Shown here: positions 27,011-36,228 of the stretch, one piece after another
Numbering within the stretch: position 1 is the first letter of the stretch
Layout: each line of letters starts with the position of its first letter
Origin: Rubrolithibacter danxiaensis
Lineage (GTDB): Bacteria > Bacteroidota > Bacteroidia > Sphingobacteriales > Sphingobacteriaceae
Direction: 5' to 3'
Assembly (NCBI RefSeq): GCF_047272945.1
Contig: NZ_JBKOPS010000003.1
Coordinates: 248,001 to 312,000 of the forward strand
DNA length: 64,000 nucleotides
Notes under the pieces: model-generated
What the model was told of the DNA's origin: nothing
The model's database searches: none
Seen by the model: only the letters and a program-made list of their open reading frames with translations
Program-made: the position numbers and the translations under genes

Positions 27011-27550
27011 ATGAAAACTATTAAAAGATGCATCCCAGTCGTACTAATTGCAATGGTATGTGTAACACTTGCATTACCTGTATTTTCGCAAAGCCCTAAA
27101 CTATCTGATCCTGAAATTGCTTCTGTTGCTGTTACAGCGAATCAGATTGACATTGACTATGCAGCAATTGCGAAAGAAAAATCAAAAGATGCGGAAGTCC
27201 TGCGATTTGCAGAAACAATGGCCAATGATCATAAAGCCGTAATTGCAAAGGCGCTAGCCCTGGTAACTAAATTAAAGGTAACTCCTAAAGACAATGACGT
27301 AAGTAAAAAGCTATTGTCTGAGGCAGAAAAAACAAAGAAAATGTTGCATTCGAAATCAGGAGAGGCTTTTAATAAAGCTTACATTGATAACGAAGTTGCT
27401 TACCATAAGGCTGTGATTGACGCTGTAGAAGGACTATTAATTCCTTCTACCGAGAATGCAGAATTAAAAGAATTATTACAAAGGGTAGTGCCTGCATTAA
27501 AAACGCACCTTTCACATGCTCAAATGGTGCAAAAAACTGTAAGTAAATGA
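27011..27550 (+). CDS. DUF4142 periplasmic four-helix (ferritin-like) protein
   Basis: 179 residues with signal peptide (cleavage near PVFSQ, residue 27). The helices and motifs fit DUF4142: SDPEIASVAVTANQIDIDYAAIAKEKSKDAEVLRFAETMANDHKAV in the first half and NKAYIDNEVAYHKAVIDAVEGLLIP with a closing LKTHLSHAQMV. Acidic and His residues (DH in NDHKAV, YHKAV, HLSHA) resemble a ferritin-like metal site. The biochemical function of the family is not known; members are often linked to envelope or oxidative stress. It overlaps the following cupredoxin gene by 4 bp, which implies translational coupling. Confidence 0.88.
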   Translation: MKTIKRCIPVVLIAMVCVTLALPVFSQSPKLSDPEIASVAVTANQIDIDYAAIAKEKSKDAEVLRFAETMANDHKAVIAKALALVTKLKVTPKDNDVSKKLLSEAEKTKKMLHSKSGEAFNKAYIDNEVAYHKAVIDAVEGLLIPSTENAELKELLQRVVPALKTHLSHAQMVQKTVSK

Positions 27551-27882
27551 GAGAGGTACTAATAAGGAGTATTTTCCTTTTCCTTTCAGGTGTGACACTA
27601 ATATTCAATTCGTGCAACTCCTCATCAAGCAAGCCTGCAGTACATACTGTAGAAATTAAGGATATGAAATTTACACCGGCCAACCTGACTGTGAATAAGG
27701 GAGATACTGTAGTTTGGATAAACAGGGATATGATGGCACACGATATAACAGAAGCAGATACGAAAGCATGGACTTCAGGTCCAATTGCCGAAGGGGAATC
27801 CTGGAAAATGGCGGTAACAGAAAATTCAAATTATTACTGCAGTATCCATTCTGTGATGAAAGGTAAGCTTATATTGAAATAG
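27547..27882 (+). CDS. Plastocyanin-like cupredoxin lipoprotein
   Basis: 111 residues. A signal with lipobox Cys23 (TLIFNSCNSS) marks a lipoprotein of the outer or inner membrane. The cupredoxin fold is clear: HTVEIKDMKFTPANLTVNKGDTVVWINRDMMAHDIT, then YYCSIHSVMKG. Type 1 copper ligands are His in MAHDI, Cys and His in YYCSIH, and Met in SVMKG. It would carry electrons or bind copper in the periplasm. The ATGA overlap with the DUF4142 gene suggests the two products work together, perhaps in metal or redox handling; that link is inference. Confidence 0.9.
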   Translation: MREVLIRSIFLFLSGVTLIFNSCNSSSSKPAVHTVEIKDMKFTPANLTVNKGDTVVWINRDMMAHDITEADTKAWTSGPIAEGESWKMAVTENSNYYCSIHSVMKGKLILK

Positions 27883-27959
27883 GCAAATAAAAACACTTCC
27901 ATAAAACGCCTACAAACTCTCTTTCTAAATCTTTATCATTACAATAATTTAATAAAAAG

Positions 27960-27987
27960 GCCTCTTAAACCATACGATTTAAGAGGC
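27960..27987 (-). terminator. Terminator of the tRNA cluster
   Basis: GCCTCTTAAA (27960-27969) pairs perfectly with TTTAAGAGGC (27978-27987). On the minus strand the stem is followed by CCTTTTTATT, a good U tract, 26 bp past the last tRNA-Pro. It may also stop the cupredoxin transcript from the other side. Confidence 0.75.
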
Positions 27988-28013
27988 TTCAACTGAGTTT
28001 AGTACTCGTAAAG

Positions 28014-28087
28014 TCGGGGTGGCAGGATTCGAACCTACGACCTCCACATCCCAAATGTGGCGCGATACCGGGCTACGCTACACCCCG
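28014..28087 (-). tRNA. tRNA-Pro (UGG), copy 2
   Basis: 74 nt. The transcript begins CGGGGTGTAGCGTAG and ends CACCCCG-A, closing a 7 bp acceptor stem. The anticodon loop TTTGGGA sits between CCACA and TGTGG, giving anticodon UGG. The T loop is GGTTCGAATCC. The CCA end is not encoded. Sequence is identical to the copy at 28134-28207. Confidence 0.95.
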
Positions 28088-28133
28088 ATCGGTATCTTTT
28101 TTGAAATTATTAAATCAGAATCGCTCTGACTAG

Positions 28134-28207
28134 TCGGGGTGGCAGGATTCGAACCTACGACCTCCACATCCCAAATGTGGCGCGATACCGGGCTACGCTA
28201 CACCCCG
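28134..28207 (-). tRNA. tRNA-Pro (UGG), copy 1
   Basis: Identical 74 nt tRNA-Pro with anticodon UGG, 46 bp upstream of the second copy. The flank GATCGGTATCTTTTTT at the 5' side is shared by both copies, so the duplication unit is about 90 bp with a 120 bp period. Confidence 0.95.
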
Positions 28208-28255
28208 ATCGGTATCTTTTTTTGCAACTGCTGTAAACCTAACATTCACAAAAGC

Positions 28256-28345
<90 letters not shown>

Positions 28346-28408
28346 TTCCCTTTTTTAAGGACTGCAAATATAGAAATTAAACAAGCTCTTCAAAAAATAT
28401 TTTAGATT

Positions 28409-30484
28409 TTAAACTTTATAATCAATCCTAACGTGATAAATACCCATCAGCATACTTTTAAAAATTGATTTTATGGTTTCCAGGTCTTTCAATGTAATGT
28501 TACTGTCCTTTAACTGCCCCTGTTCTAATTTATAGCTAACTATTCTGTCAACCAGATTATTAATACTTTGAGCATCAGGCTCCTTAAGGCTTCGGGAGGC
28601 TGCTTCGACGGAGTCGGCCAGCATTAAAACACCCGTTTCTTTTGATGAAGGGATAGGACCGGGATAACGGAAAACATTTTCGTCAACAATCTTTTCGGGG
28701 AAATTTTTCAGAAAGGACTGGTAAAAATAATCAAGCCTGGTTGTGCCATGATGTGTACGTATAAAATCAATAATCATATCCGGCAGGTGATTTTTCTTTG
28801 CAATTTCCGCACCCTTGGTTACATGTGATATTATAATTTTTGCACTTTCTTCATAAGAAAGAAAATCGTGCGGGTTGACTCCCTTATTCTGATTCTCAAT
28901 AAAATACTGAGGCTTCTCCATTTTACCGATGTCATGGTACAAAGCTCCTGCCCTTACCATTAAAGCATTTCCACCTATTTTAAATATAGCCGCTTCTGCC
29001 AGATTAGCTACCTGTAAGGAGTGCTGAAAAGTTCCCGGAGCATTATAGGAAAGTTCCCGCAACAGCCTGGAGTTGGTATTTGTTATTTCCATTAACGTTA
29101 CTTCGGAGGTTATGCCGAATAACCTTTCAAAAGCATAAATAAGAGGATAAGCTAATAGCGAAAGCAGCACACTAAAGATAAAAGGCACAAAATTGATCCA
29201 TTCTACTTTATCCAGAGCTCCATTTCGGATTAATGATATTCCTAAAAAAGCTATTAAATAATTGGTAAGAATCATGAGCGCAGATGTTAAAAATTGCTCT
29301 CTTCTAATCAGATTTTTAATACTGTAAATCGCCACCATACCAGAGGTAACCTGAAGAAATGCAAACTCAAAACTATTTGGCACAAAAAAACCTGCCACCA
29401 TTACCACCAGCAAGTGAATATTTAAAGCAAGCCGGGTATCAAATAAAATCCGGATGATAATTGGAACAATACAATAAGGAATGTAATACAGGCTGGGAAT
29501 TTTAAGGCGTATAGCCCAGGAAAGCACAATCAGCATTCCTGTAATTATCAATAAGATAAGGCTGATCTTCCTGTCATCCTGAAAAATATCCTTTCTAAAT
29601 AAATACAGAAATACCATTAAAAGTATCACGACCAGTGCTACTAAAAGCAGCTGCCCTAAAAAAACCTGCTTTCTTTCGCCTAAAATGTTCGCATCTTTCT
29701 CGTAAGCTTTCCGTAATGATTCAAGTTTCTGATAGACTTCCGGAGTTACTATTGTACCGTTTGCTACTATTAATTCCCCTTTTTGTACCATCCCGCGGGT
29801 GGTAGAAAGATTATTCAAAGCACTTTGCTCGAGTTTGTCTGTTAAACGTTCGTCGTAAATATAGTTCTGCTTAATATGATCTTCCAGCACATCATTCAGC
29901 CACTCTTTATTTTTAATGTCTTTGTTTGAGTCGACTTGCTTCTTTGCAAAATCAAGAGCCTCGTCGTAGGTAAAAACATCCAGCGTATTTAATGTTCGGG
30001 CAACATTATCTGTTAAAAGTGTAAAATTGTATTGAGATGAATTTCGTTGAAATTTCTTACTGTAAGCTATTACACCTCGTTCAAAAACTTCCTTCAGAAT
30101 GTTCAGTCCGGTTTGTTTATATATTTCCTTACGTTCTTCGGGCTCTTGTGCATTTTTCCACCTGATATCAAAGCCGGCTGCAAACGATTCGTATTCTGCG
30201 GCAGGAACTTTTGTATCATTTTTATAAACGGGAAGAACCGACTTTAAAACCTCCTCCCTATCCTTCTGTATCTCTGAATATGTTTTTTGAATACCAAAAC
30301 TGTACGGAGATATCAGGTCTTTATTCATCCATATCTGCCCTTTTTCATATTCATACCTGAAACGTGCCTGCCTGGGTAGAAATAAGGTTACAGCTACAAC
30401 GCAAGCGAGCATCATAATGTACTTCACCCGCCATCCGTATCTCCTGTATAAAATCTTGTATGAATTTCTTCTTATTTTAACCAC
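28409..30484 (-). CDS. 7TMR-HDED / HD-domain membrane phosphodiesterase (PgpH-like)
   Basis: 691 residues. After an N-terminal membrane segment (about 20-38) comes an extracytoplasmic 7TMR-HDED domain (about 45-265), a seven-helix membrane block (about 275-450) and a cytoplasmic HD domain. The metal ligands His488 (FQHSLQVANLA) and His517-Asp518 (LYHDIGKM) are present, with further HVTKGAE and THHGTT histidines. PgpH of Listeria, with this architecture, hydrolyses c-di-AMP to pApA; the same role is inferred here. The gene follows the NlpC and YciI genes with a 51 bp gap and is probably in their operon. Confidence 0.88.
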   Translation of the reverse strand: MVKIRRNSYKILYRRYGWRVKYIMMLACVVAVTLFLPRQARFRYEYEKGQIWMNKDLISPYSFGIQKTYSEIQKDREEVLKSVLPVYKNDTKVPAAEYESFAAGFDIRWKNAQEPEERKEIYKQTGLNILKEVFERGVIAYSKKFQRNSSQYNFTLLTDNVARTLNTLDVFTYDEALDFAKKQVDSNKDIKNKEWLNDVLEDHIKQNYIYDERLTDKLEQSALNNLSTTRGMVQKGELIVANGTIVTPEVYQKLESLRKAYEKDANILGERKQVFLGQLLLVALVVILLMVFLYLFRKDIFQDDRKISLILLIITGMLIVLSWAIRLKIPSLYYIPYCIVPIIIRILFDTRLALNIHLLVVMVAGFFVPNSFEFAFLQVTSGMVAIYSIKNLIRREQFLTSALMILTNYLIAFLGISLIRNGALDKVEWINFVPFIFSVLLSLLAYPLIYAFERLFGITSEVTLMEITNTNSRLLRELSYNAPGTFQHSLQVANLAEAAIFKIGGNALMVRAGALYHDIGKMEKPQYFIENQNKGVNPHDFLSYEESAKIIISHVTKGAEIAKKNHLPDMIIDFIRTHHGTTRLDYFYQSFLKNFPEKIVDENVFRYPGPIPSSKETGVLMLADSVEAASRSLKEPDAQSINNLVDRIVSYKLEQGQLKDSNITLKDLETIKSIFKSMLMGIYHVRIDYKV

Positions 30485-30535
30485 TGTTTACGCTTATCTT
30501 ATTTTAAATAATGACGATCTGTTGAAATACCTTCC

Positions 30536-30820
30536 CTAAATTTCAGCTACTTTAAAAGGTTTTACTTCTATTCTTTCCCAAACTTTATATTTTATATACG
30601 GCTCATTTTCTTTCCAGTTGTTTAACTCGTGTTCGTTTTCAAATTGCAAAAGCATTACAGAGCCTATCATTTTTTCTTCTTCATCCAATATTGCTCCGCC
30701 TTTTACAAAATTATTTTTTGCTTTCATCTTTCTAACTTCTTCAAAATGCTGAGGTCGTACTTCAAGCCGCCGTTCTATTGCATCCGGAAAGTCATATGCA
30801 ATAACCAGATATTGTTTCAT
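30536..30820 (-). CDS. YciI-like (dimeric ferredoxin-fold) protein
   Basis: 94 residues of the YCII family: MKQYLVIAYDFPDAIERRLEVRPQH, then GGAILDEEEKMIGSVMLLQFENEHELNNW and PYIKYKVWERIEVKPFKVA. The fold is a dimeric alpha-beta barrel with a conserved His-Asp pair (here Asp10 and a His near residue 25). Its reaction is not known. It is 10 bp after the NlpC gene, so translation is likely coupled within the operon. Confidence 0.85.
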   Translation of the reverse strand: MKQYLVIAYDFPDAIERRLEVRPQHFEEVRKMKAKNNFVKGGAILDEEEKMIGSVMLLQFENEHELNNWKENEPYIKYKVWERIEVKPFKVAEI

Positions 30821-30830
30821 TTATAACTTT

Positions 30831-31391
30831 TTAATCCCTAGCACTTCCTCCCCTCGAAAAGTATTTATAATACCACGGATCTTTCAAATCGCTGATTATA
30901 ATACCCCTGCTGGTTGAAGCATGAACAAACTTATTATTCATCAGATAAACTCCTACATGGCTATATTTCTGTCCGTTAAAATCAAAAAAGACCAGATCTC
31001 CTTCCTGTAGCTTTCCTTCATATTTTCGCTTTAAGTTCTCAGCCATCTGACGGGAAGTACGGGGAAGATTTTTTCCGTAAATCTCTTTTTGCAGCATACA
31101 GGTAAATCCAGAACAGTCAACACCTTTTTTATTCATTTCTCCTGATGCATATGGTACTCCCATCCATTCATCAATAAATTTATATAGTTTCTGGTTTTTA
31201 ATTTCTCTTTCTGAAACTTCCAAAATAGAAGAATAACGCTCTTTAAGGCTGCCTTTTAATTTCACATTTCTGAACTTTGAGGCATCTGTTATAATTTTTT
31301 TAGACCGGCAAGAAGAAAATAAAATTAATATAAGCGGCAAAATTAGCAGGAATTTACAGATACCGTAAGTACGTGTTCTATTTTTTATCAT
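30831..31391 (-). CDS. NlpC/P60 (C40) cell-wall peptidase lipoprotein
   Basis: 186 residues from the ATG at 31391. A longer open frame to 31445 would place 18 residues before the signal sequence and is rejected. Lipobox Cys28 (ILFSSCRSKK) makes this a lipoprotein. The NlpC/P60 domain has Cys93 (GVDCSGFTC), His145 (YSHVGVY) and His157 (FVHAST) as the catalytic triad, with PRTSRQM between. Such enzymes cut D-Glu-mDAP type bonds in peptidoglycan stem peptides. It is divergent from nuoA and first in the unit with the YciI and HD-domain genes. Confidence 0.9.
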   Translation of the reverse strand: MIKNRTRTYGICKFLLILPLILILFSSCRSKKIITDASKFRNVKLKGSLKERYSSILEVSEREIKNQKLYKFIDEWMGVPYASGEMNKKGVDCSGFTCMLQKEIYGKNLPRTSRQMAENLKRKYEGKLQEGDLVFFDFNGQKYSHVGVYLMNNKFVHASTSRGIIISDLKDPWYYKYFSRGGSARD

Positions 31392-31512
31392 GGGCGCTTC
31401 ACTTGAAAAAAAGCAAGTTTGTTTATTAAAGCAAAATAACCACAAGAATGTAATAAAGCAATTTTTCTTAATTTCTTCCTTTACAGCTTAAATAGGCTTC
31501 TCTAATTTTTAG

Positions 31513-31520
31513 TATTTTTG
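31513..31520 (+). promoter_or_regulatory. Bacteroidota -7 element directly upstream of nuoA
   Basis: TATTTTTG ends 4 bp before the nuoA ATG. If the TAnnTTTG element is used, transcription would start at or very near the ATG, giving a leaderless mRNA. The -33 partner is weak. Confidence 0.45.
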
Positions 31521-31524
31521 CCGG

Positions 31525-32121
31525 ATGCAGGAAGCATCTCAACTAACCGAATTCGGAAAGATCTTTATTTTCCTTATCATGGGAATCCTCCTGGTTTTAG
31601 TAACGTTTTTTGTGGGACGCCTTATTGCTCCCAGAAAGCCTAATCCGGAAAAATTAACCACGTACGAATGCGGAGAAGATCCAAGCGGAAATTCATGGTT
31701 GCAATTCAATTCGCGGTTTTATGTAATTGCCCTGGTCTTTTTGTTGTTTGATGTGGAAATGGTTTTCATTTTTCCCTGGTCAACAGTTTTCGGGCAAAGT
31801 GTGTTACTTGCCGCTGATAGCCGGTGGGGCTGGTTTACATTAGCTGAAATGTTTATTTTTGTAGGTATACTGCTTCTTGGACTGGTTTATGTTTGGAGAA
31901 AAGGGGATTTGGAATGGATAAGACCTCAGCAAAAAAAACCTGCTGCTGCCGATTCGTTAATTCCTCTAAGTATTTACGAACGAATAAATACTGAAACTTA
32001 CGTTGTTAAACCTTTTTCCGTAGAAAAAGAAGATGCTGACAGTATAAATAAAAAAGAAACAGTTCAACCCGCTGCTGTTGTCCGGCCGGCATTTAAACCA
32101 TTAATGAGAAAAACTACGTAG
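31525..32121 (+). CDS. nuoA: NADH-quinone oxidoreductase subunit A
   Basis: 198 residues, with three membrane helices (about 12-32, 68-90, 98-120). Family signatures are [35 protein letters not shown] and FPWSTV. It forms part of the membrane arm near the quinone site of complex I. The usual length is about 120-150 residues; here a hydrophilic tail of about 65 residues (from [11 protein letters not shown] onward) follows the last helix. The stop is 4 bp before the nuoB start. Confidence 0.95.
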   Translation: MQEASQLTEFGKIFIFLIMGILLVLVTFFVGRLIAPRKPNPEKLTTYECGEDPSGNSWLQFNSRFYVIALVFLLFDVEMVFIFPWSTVFGQSVLLAADSRWGWFTLAEMFIFVGILLLGLVYVWRKGDLEWIRPQQKKPAAADSLIPLSIYERINTETYVVKPFSVEKEDADSINKKETVQPAAVVRPAFKPLMRKTT

Positions 32122-32125
32122 AGAA

Positions 32126-32608
32126 ATGAGCCTGGAGAAATCGTCGCCAAACGGCAATATAATGGTAACCAAGCTGGATGATCTTTTAAACTGGTCCCGG
32201 CTATCATCTTTGTGGCCTATGAGCTTTGGAATTGCCTGCTGTGCCATTGAAATGATGGGCTCGTATGCATCTACTTATGATTTCGACCGCTTCGGCGTAT
32301 TTCCAAGACCTTCACCCAGACAGTCGGACGTGATAATTATTGCCGGCACCGTTACCTTTAAAATGGCCGAACGGATTAAAAGGTTGTACGAACAAATGCC
32401 CGACCCTAAATACGTAATTTCTATGGGGTCGTGTTCCAATTGCGGCGGCCCTTACTGGGAACACGGCTATCACGTAGTAAAAGGAGTAGACAGGATTATT
32501 CCGGTAGATATTTATGTACAAGGATGCCCGCCCAGGCCTGAAGCATTGATTGGAGGAATACTCGAGCTGCAAAAAAAGATTGAAGGAGAAAGCCTTATCA
32601 ATTCGTAG
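32126..32608 (+). CDS. nuoB: NADH-quinone oxidoreductase subunit B
   Basis: 160 residues. Binds the terminal 4Fe-4S cluster N2 of complex I. The ligand cysteines are visible: the tandem pair in [10 protein letters not shown], Cys in [13 protein letters not shown] and Cys in [12 protein letters not shown]. Peripheral arm next to NuoCD. nuoC and nuoD are not adjacent but lie 3.1 kb downstream, after purKE, yqgE and pdxH. Confidence 0.96.
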   Translation: MSLEKSSPNGNIMVTKLDDLLNWSRLSSLWPMSFGIACCAIEMMGSYASTYDFDRFGVFPRPSPRQSDVIIIAGTVTFKMAERIKRLYEQMPDPKYVISMGSCSNCGGPYWEHGYHVVKGVDRIIPVDIYVQGCPPRPEALIGGILELQKKIEGESLINS

Positions 32609-32653
32609 CATCTGTTATAGCATTTATAAAAGATTTGGATTAAACTTGCATCG

Positions 32654-33793
32654 ATGAAAGCATTTTACGGCGACCTGCGTTTAGGTATTCTTGGAGGAGG
32701 GCAATTAGGGCGAATGCTGATCCAGGAAGGAATAAATTACAACATTAATGCACGTGTTCTGGATCCAGATCCTAATGCCCCGTGTAAAAATCTGTGCGAT
32801 GATTTTACCGTCGGTTCACTTACTGATTTTGCCACTGTTTACAATTTTGGAAAAACAGTTGACCTGCTTACAATAGAAATAGAGAAAGTAAATGTTGAAG
32901 CCCTGCAAAAGCTGGAAGATGAAGGCCTGACAATATATCCGCAGCCACGCGTAATCCGAATTATACAGGACAAAGGCTTACAGAAAGAATTTTTCAAACA
33001 AAATAACATCCCTACTGCGCCATTTCAGCTTATATCCAATAAACAAACACTAAAAAATGCGGCTATTCCTTTTCCATACATTCAGAAGTTAAGAAAGGAT
33101 GGTTATGATGGAAAAGGGGTGTACAAAATCGTTTCTGAAGATGATTTAGAAAACGCATTTGAAGCGCCAAGCCTGGTGGAAGAGTGGATAGACTTTGAAA
33201 AAGAAATAGCAGTAATCGTTGCACGAAATGAGAATGAGGAAGTTAAAGCTTTTCCTTGTGTTGAAATGGAGTTTAATCCGCAGGCAAACCTGGTCGAATT
33301 TCTTATTTCTCCGTCAACACTTCCGTTGGAACTCCTACAAAACGCCGAACAGCTGGCTATAAAAATAGCCCAGGAGTTACGCATAGTAGGCGTGCTTGCT
33401 GTTGAAATGTTTCTTACGAAAGACGGAAGAATCTTAGTTAACGAGTTAGCACCACGCCCTCACAACAGCGGACATCATAGTATTGAAGGCAACTATACAT
33501 CGCAGTTTGAGCAGCATTTAAGAGCAATATTTAACCTGCCTCTGGGCGATACGCGTTGTATCAGCAATGCGGTTATGGTTAACTTATTAGGTGAAAAAGG
33601 ACATGAAGGATTGGCGGTTTATAAAGGTCTGGATGAAGCTTTAAAAATGGACGGAGTGTACGTGCATCTTTACGGCAAAAAATTTACCAAACCATTCCGG
33701 AAAATGGGACATGTAACCATTTTAGATGATATCAGGGAAAAGGCCATTGAAAAAGCAAGAATAATTCAACAAACCCTTACAGCAGAAGCATAA
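32654..33793 (+). CDS. purK: N5-carboxyaminoimidazole ribonucleotide synthase
   Basis: 379 residues. ATP-grasp enzyme converting AIR, bicarbonate and ATP to N5-CAIR in purine synthesis. The start [12 protein letters not shown] and the ATP-grasp blocks [37 protein letters not shown] and [19 protein letters not shown] are diagnostic. It ends 1 bp before the purE ATG, so the pair is translationally coupled and supplies consecutive steps. Confidence 0.96.
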   Translation: MKAFYGDLRLGILGGGQLGRMLIQEGINYNINARVLDPDPNAPCKNLCDDFTVGSLTDFATVYNFGKTVDLLTIEIEKVNVEALQKLEDEGLTIYPQPRVIRIIQDKGLQKEFFKQNNIPTAPFQLISNKQTLKNAAIPFPYIQKLRKDGYDGKGVYKIVSEDDLENAFEAPSLVEEWIDFEKEIAVIVARNENEEVKAFPCVEMEFNPQANLVEFLISPSTLPLELLQNAEQLAIKIAQELRIVGVLAVEMFLTKDGRILVNELAPRPHNSGHHSIEGNYTSQFEQHLRAIFNLPLGDTRCISNAVMVNLLGEKGHEGLAVYKGLDEALKMDGVYVHLYGKKFTKPFRKMGHVTILDDIREKAIEKARIIQQTLTAEA

Positions 33794-33794
33794 T

Positions 33795-34304
33795 ATGATG
33801 AACCAGTCAGAAATACAGGTAGGAATTATAATGGGTAGCAAATCAGACCTGCCGGTTATGCAGGACGCTGCGGATATTTTAAATGAACTCGGAATCGGTT
33901 ACGAGCTTACAGTTGTATCAGCCCACCGAACTCCTGAAAGAATGTTCAACTACGCAAAAACTGCTGCCGAAAAGGGATTAAAAGTAATTATTGCCGGAGC
34001 AGGCGGAGCGGCACATTTACCCGGGATGGTGGCTTCAATTACACACTTACCGGTTATTGGCGTACCGGTTAAATCTTCAAATTCTATTGATGGCTGGGAT
34101 TCTATTCTTTCTATTTTACAAATGCCTAACGGGATTCCGGTTGCTACAGTGGCCTTAAATGCAGCAAAAAATGCAGGTTTGTTAGCGGCTCAGATATTAG
34201 GAACAGCAAATGACGCAATAGCTGAAAAACTGATTAGTTACAAAGAAAGCCTTAAAAAGAAAATTGAGGAAAGTGCAGAAGAGTTGGAAAGAGTTAAAAA
34301 CTAA
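33795..34304 (+). CDS. purE: N5-carboxyaminoimidazole ribonucleotide mutase
   Basis: 169 residues, class I PurE length. Converts N5-CAIR to CAIR. The motifs [31 protein letters not shown] and [12 protein letters not shown] form the active site. A second ATG lies one codon further. Convergent with yqgE, 32 bp between stops. Confidence 0.96.
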   Translation: MMNQSEIQVGIIMGSKSDLPVMQDAADILNELGIGYELTVVSAHRTPERMFNYAKTAAEKGLKVIIAGAGGAAHLPGMVASITHLPVIGVPVKSSNSIDGWDSILSILQMPNGIPVATVALNAAKNAGLLAAQILGTANDAIAEKLISYKESLKKKIEESAEELERVKN

Positions 34305-34336
34305 GAGCAGAGAACTTAGAGCCAAAAGCTGAAAGG

Positions 34337-34900
34337 CTAATTCCAGAGGGGATTCTCCGGAAAATTGGCGATGTGAGCGTATTTGGGTCCTAAGCCTAAT
34401 ACAACGTCTTTCCAAAGATTTTCGTCATCATTTACAAATACATAAGAGGTATTAAAGGTATTGGTAACAAGCCAGGAATTCTGTTCAAGTTCATCCTGCA
34501 ATTGACTATCTCCCCAACCTGAATATCCAACAAAAAACTTTATTTCATCTTCAGTAACCATTCTATTTTCAATAAGCAGCTTGAGCGTTTCAAAATTACC
34601 ACCCCAGTAAATACCATTACTGATCTCAGTACCACTATTCATCCTGTCGTAACAGCGATGTATAAAGTGCAAGGTATCGTTAGCTACAGGCCCTCCGATA
34701 TAGACCGTAAATTCTGCTTCGCCAAAATCTGAAACAACATCTTTCAATATATAGTCACTACGATGATTCAGAACGTAGCCAATCGTACCCTGCTCATTGT
34801 GCTCAGTAAGCAAAACAACCGATCTTTTAAAATTCGGATCGAGCATGAACGGCTCTGACAACAGGAGACTTCCTATTTGTGGATTTGAGTTACTTAACAT
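34337..34900 (-). CDS. yqgE: YqgE/AlgH (UPF0301) family protein
   Basis: 187 residues. Full-length member: GSLLLSEPFMLDPNFKRSVVLLTEHNEQGTIGYVLNHR, the FTVYIGGPVANDTLHFIH block and FFVGYSGWGDSQLQDELEQNSWLV. The function of the family is not settled; some members were named transcriptional regulators without a DNA-binding motif. It is the only minus-strand gene within the nuoAB-nuoCD stretch. Confidence 0.92.
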   Translation of the reverse strand: MLSNSNPQIGSLLLSEPFMLDPNFKRSVVLLTEHNEQGTIGYVLNHRSDYILKDVVSDFGEAEFTVYIGGPVANDTLHFIHRCYDRMNSGTEISNGIYWGGNFETLKLLIENRMVTEDEIKFFVGYSGWGDSQLQDELEQNSWLVTNTFNTSYVFVNDDENLWKDVVLGLGPKYAHIANFPENPLWN

Positions 34901-35031
34901 ATTGCTTTAACAAGCGGTTTATTTATTATGTTTTAACTTACAATTTACCTTATATACTATTAGTATTTATGATTTCGTCTTTTTAAAGACATGATTTAGC
35001 AGTTATAAATGATAAAAAGGCTGTTTATTAG

Positions 35032-35039
35032 TAAGTTTG
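35032..35039 (+). promoter_or_regulatory. Bacteroidota -7 element upstream of pdxH-nuoCD
   Basis: TAAGTTTG fits TAnnTTTG and ends 14 bp before the pdxH ATG. It would drive pdxH, nuoC and nuoD together, separate from nuoAB. No clear -33. Confidence 0.45.
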
Positions 35040-35053
35040 CATCAAATTAATAT

Positions 35054-35707
35054 ATGCTTACAGATAAAGAAAAAATAGAAAGCCTGCGACAGGAATACAG
35101 GTCAGCAAAACTTTCAAAAAAAGAGGCTGATCCTAACCCCATCAGGCAGTTTTCGAAGTGGTTTAACCATGCGATGGATTCAGGAATATACGAGCCCAAC
35201 GCTATGGTTCTTGCAACTGCAACACCTGATGGAAAACCATCGGCAAGAGTATTGCTGTTAAAGGGTTTTGATGAAAAGGGCTTTATTTTCTACACGAATT
35301 ATTTGAGCAGAAAAGGACGGGAAATTGCAAAGAATCCGGTAGCATCCACTGTATTCTTCTGGAAAGAACTTGAAAGACAGGTGCGTATTGAAGGAACGAT
35401 CGAAAAATTAAGCAAAGAAGAATCTGTAAGGTACTTTCATTCTCGCCCAATTGGAAGCCAGATCGGGGCAATTGCTTCTCCCCAAAGCCAGGAGATCAAA
35501 AGTAAAGAAATCCTCGAAAAGCGATTACAGGAGCTTGAATCAGAATATAAAGACAAAGAAATTCCGAAGCCAGCCCATTGGGGAGGTTATATTTTGAAAC
35601 CACAGGTTATTGAATTCTGGCAGGGGGGTACCAATCGGCTGCATGATCGGATTGTTTATCGCAGCACTGGTAAGAATAGCTGGAAAATTGTTCGTTTAGC
35701 TCCATAA
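35054..35707 (+). CDS. pdxH: Pyridoxamine 5'-phosphate oxidase
   Basis: 217 residues. FMN-dependent oxidase (EC 1.4.3.5) making pyridoxal phosphate. Diagnostic blocks: MVLATATPDGKPSARVLLLKGFDEKGFIFYTNYLSRKG, FFWKELERQVRIEGTIEKLS, YFHSRPIGSQIGAIASPQS and the C-terminal FWQGGTNRLHDRIVYR. The stop lies 2 bp before the nuoC ATG, so it is cotranscribed with nuoCD although functionally unrelated. Confidence 0.96.
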   Translation: MLTDKEKIESLRQEYRSAKLSKKEADPNPIRQFSKWFNHAMDSGIYEPNAMVLATATPDGKPSARVLLLKGFDEKGFIFYTNYLSRKGREIAKNPVASTVFFWKELERQVRIEGTIEKLSKEESVRYFHSRPIGSQIGAIASPQSQEIKSKEILEKRLQELESEYKDKEIPKPAHWGGYILKPQVIEFWQGGTNRLHDRIVYRSTGKNSWKIVRLAP

Positions 35708-35709
35708 CC

Positions 35710-36210
35710 ATGACTTTTGAAGAGATACAAGCACTTTTACTAAATAAATTTGGCGCCGAAATTATTATCGGAGAAGAAAAAGCAGGATTACAGCCAGCTC
35801 TGATTATTGAAGCCTCCTCCATTGACAAAGTCTGTATGGAGTTGAGAGATAACAGCACTACTTATTTCGATTTTCTTGCCTGTATTACGGCTGTTGATAT
35901 GGGCGTACAGGAAAATAAATTCGCTGTAGTGTATAACCTTACTTCAATTCCTTATAAATTGTCTTTAACGCTCAAGGTATATGTAGAAAACAACCGCGAT
36001 CCTGAAAATTTACCCCTGCTGCCAAGTGTTTCTGCTGTGTGGCGTACTGCAGAGTGGCACGAACGGGAAGCCTATGACCTTGTAGGTATCTTTTTTGAAA
36101 ATCATCCCGACTTGAGAAGGATTCTTCTGCCCGATGACTGGGTAGGTTATCCCTTACGAAAAGATTATACCAATCCGGAATATTATAAAGGGATAAAAGT
36201 TGAATATTAA
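35710..36210 (+). CDS. nuoC: NADH-quinone oxidoreductase subunit C
   Basis: 166 residues. The 30 kDa subunit signature is at the C-terminus: WHEREAYDLVGIFFENHPDLRRILLPDDWVGYPLRKDY. Peripheral-arm subunit next to NuoD and NuoB. Separate from nuoD in this genome, not fused. Confidence 0.95.
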   Translation: MTFEEIQALLLNKFGAEIIIGEEKAGLQPALIIEASSIDKVCMELRDNSTTYFDFLACITAVDMGVQENKFAVVYNLTSIPYKLSLTLKVYVENNRDPENLPLLPSVSAVWRTAEWHEREAYDLVGIFFENHPDLRRILLPDDWVGYPLRKDYTNPEYYKGIKVEY

Positions 36211-36228
36211 TAATTGTACACGCCAATA

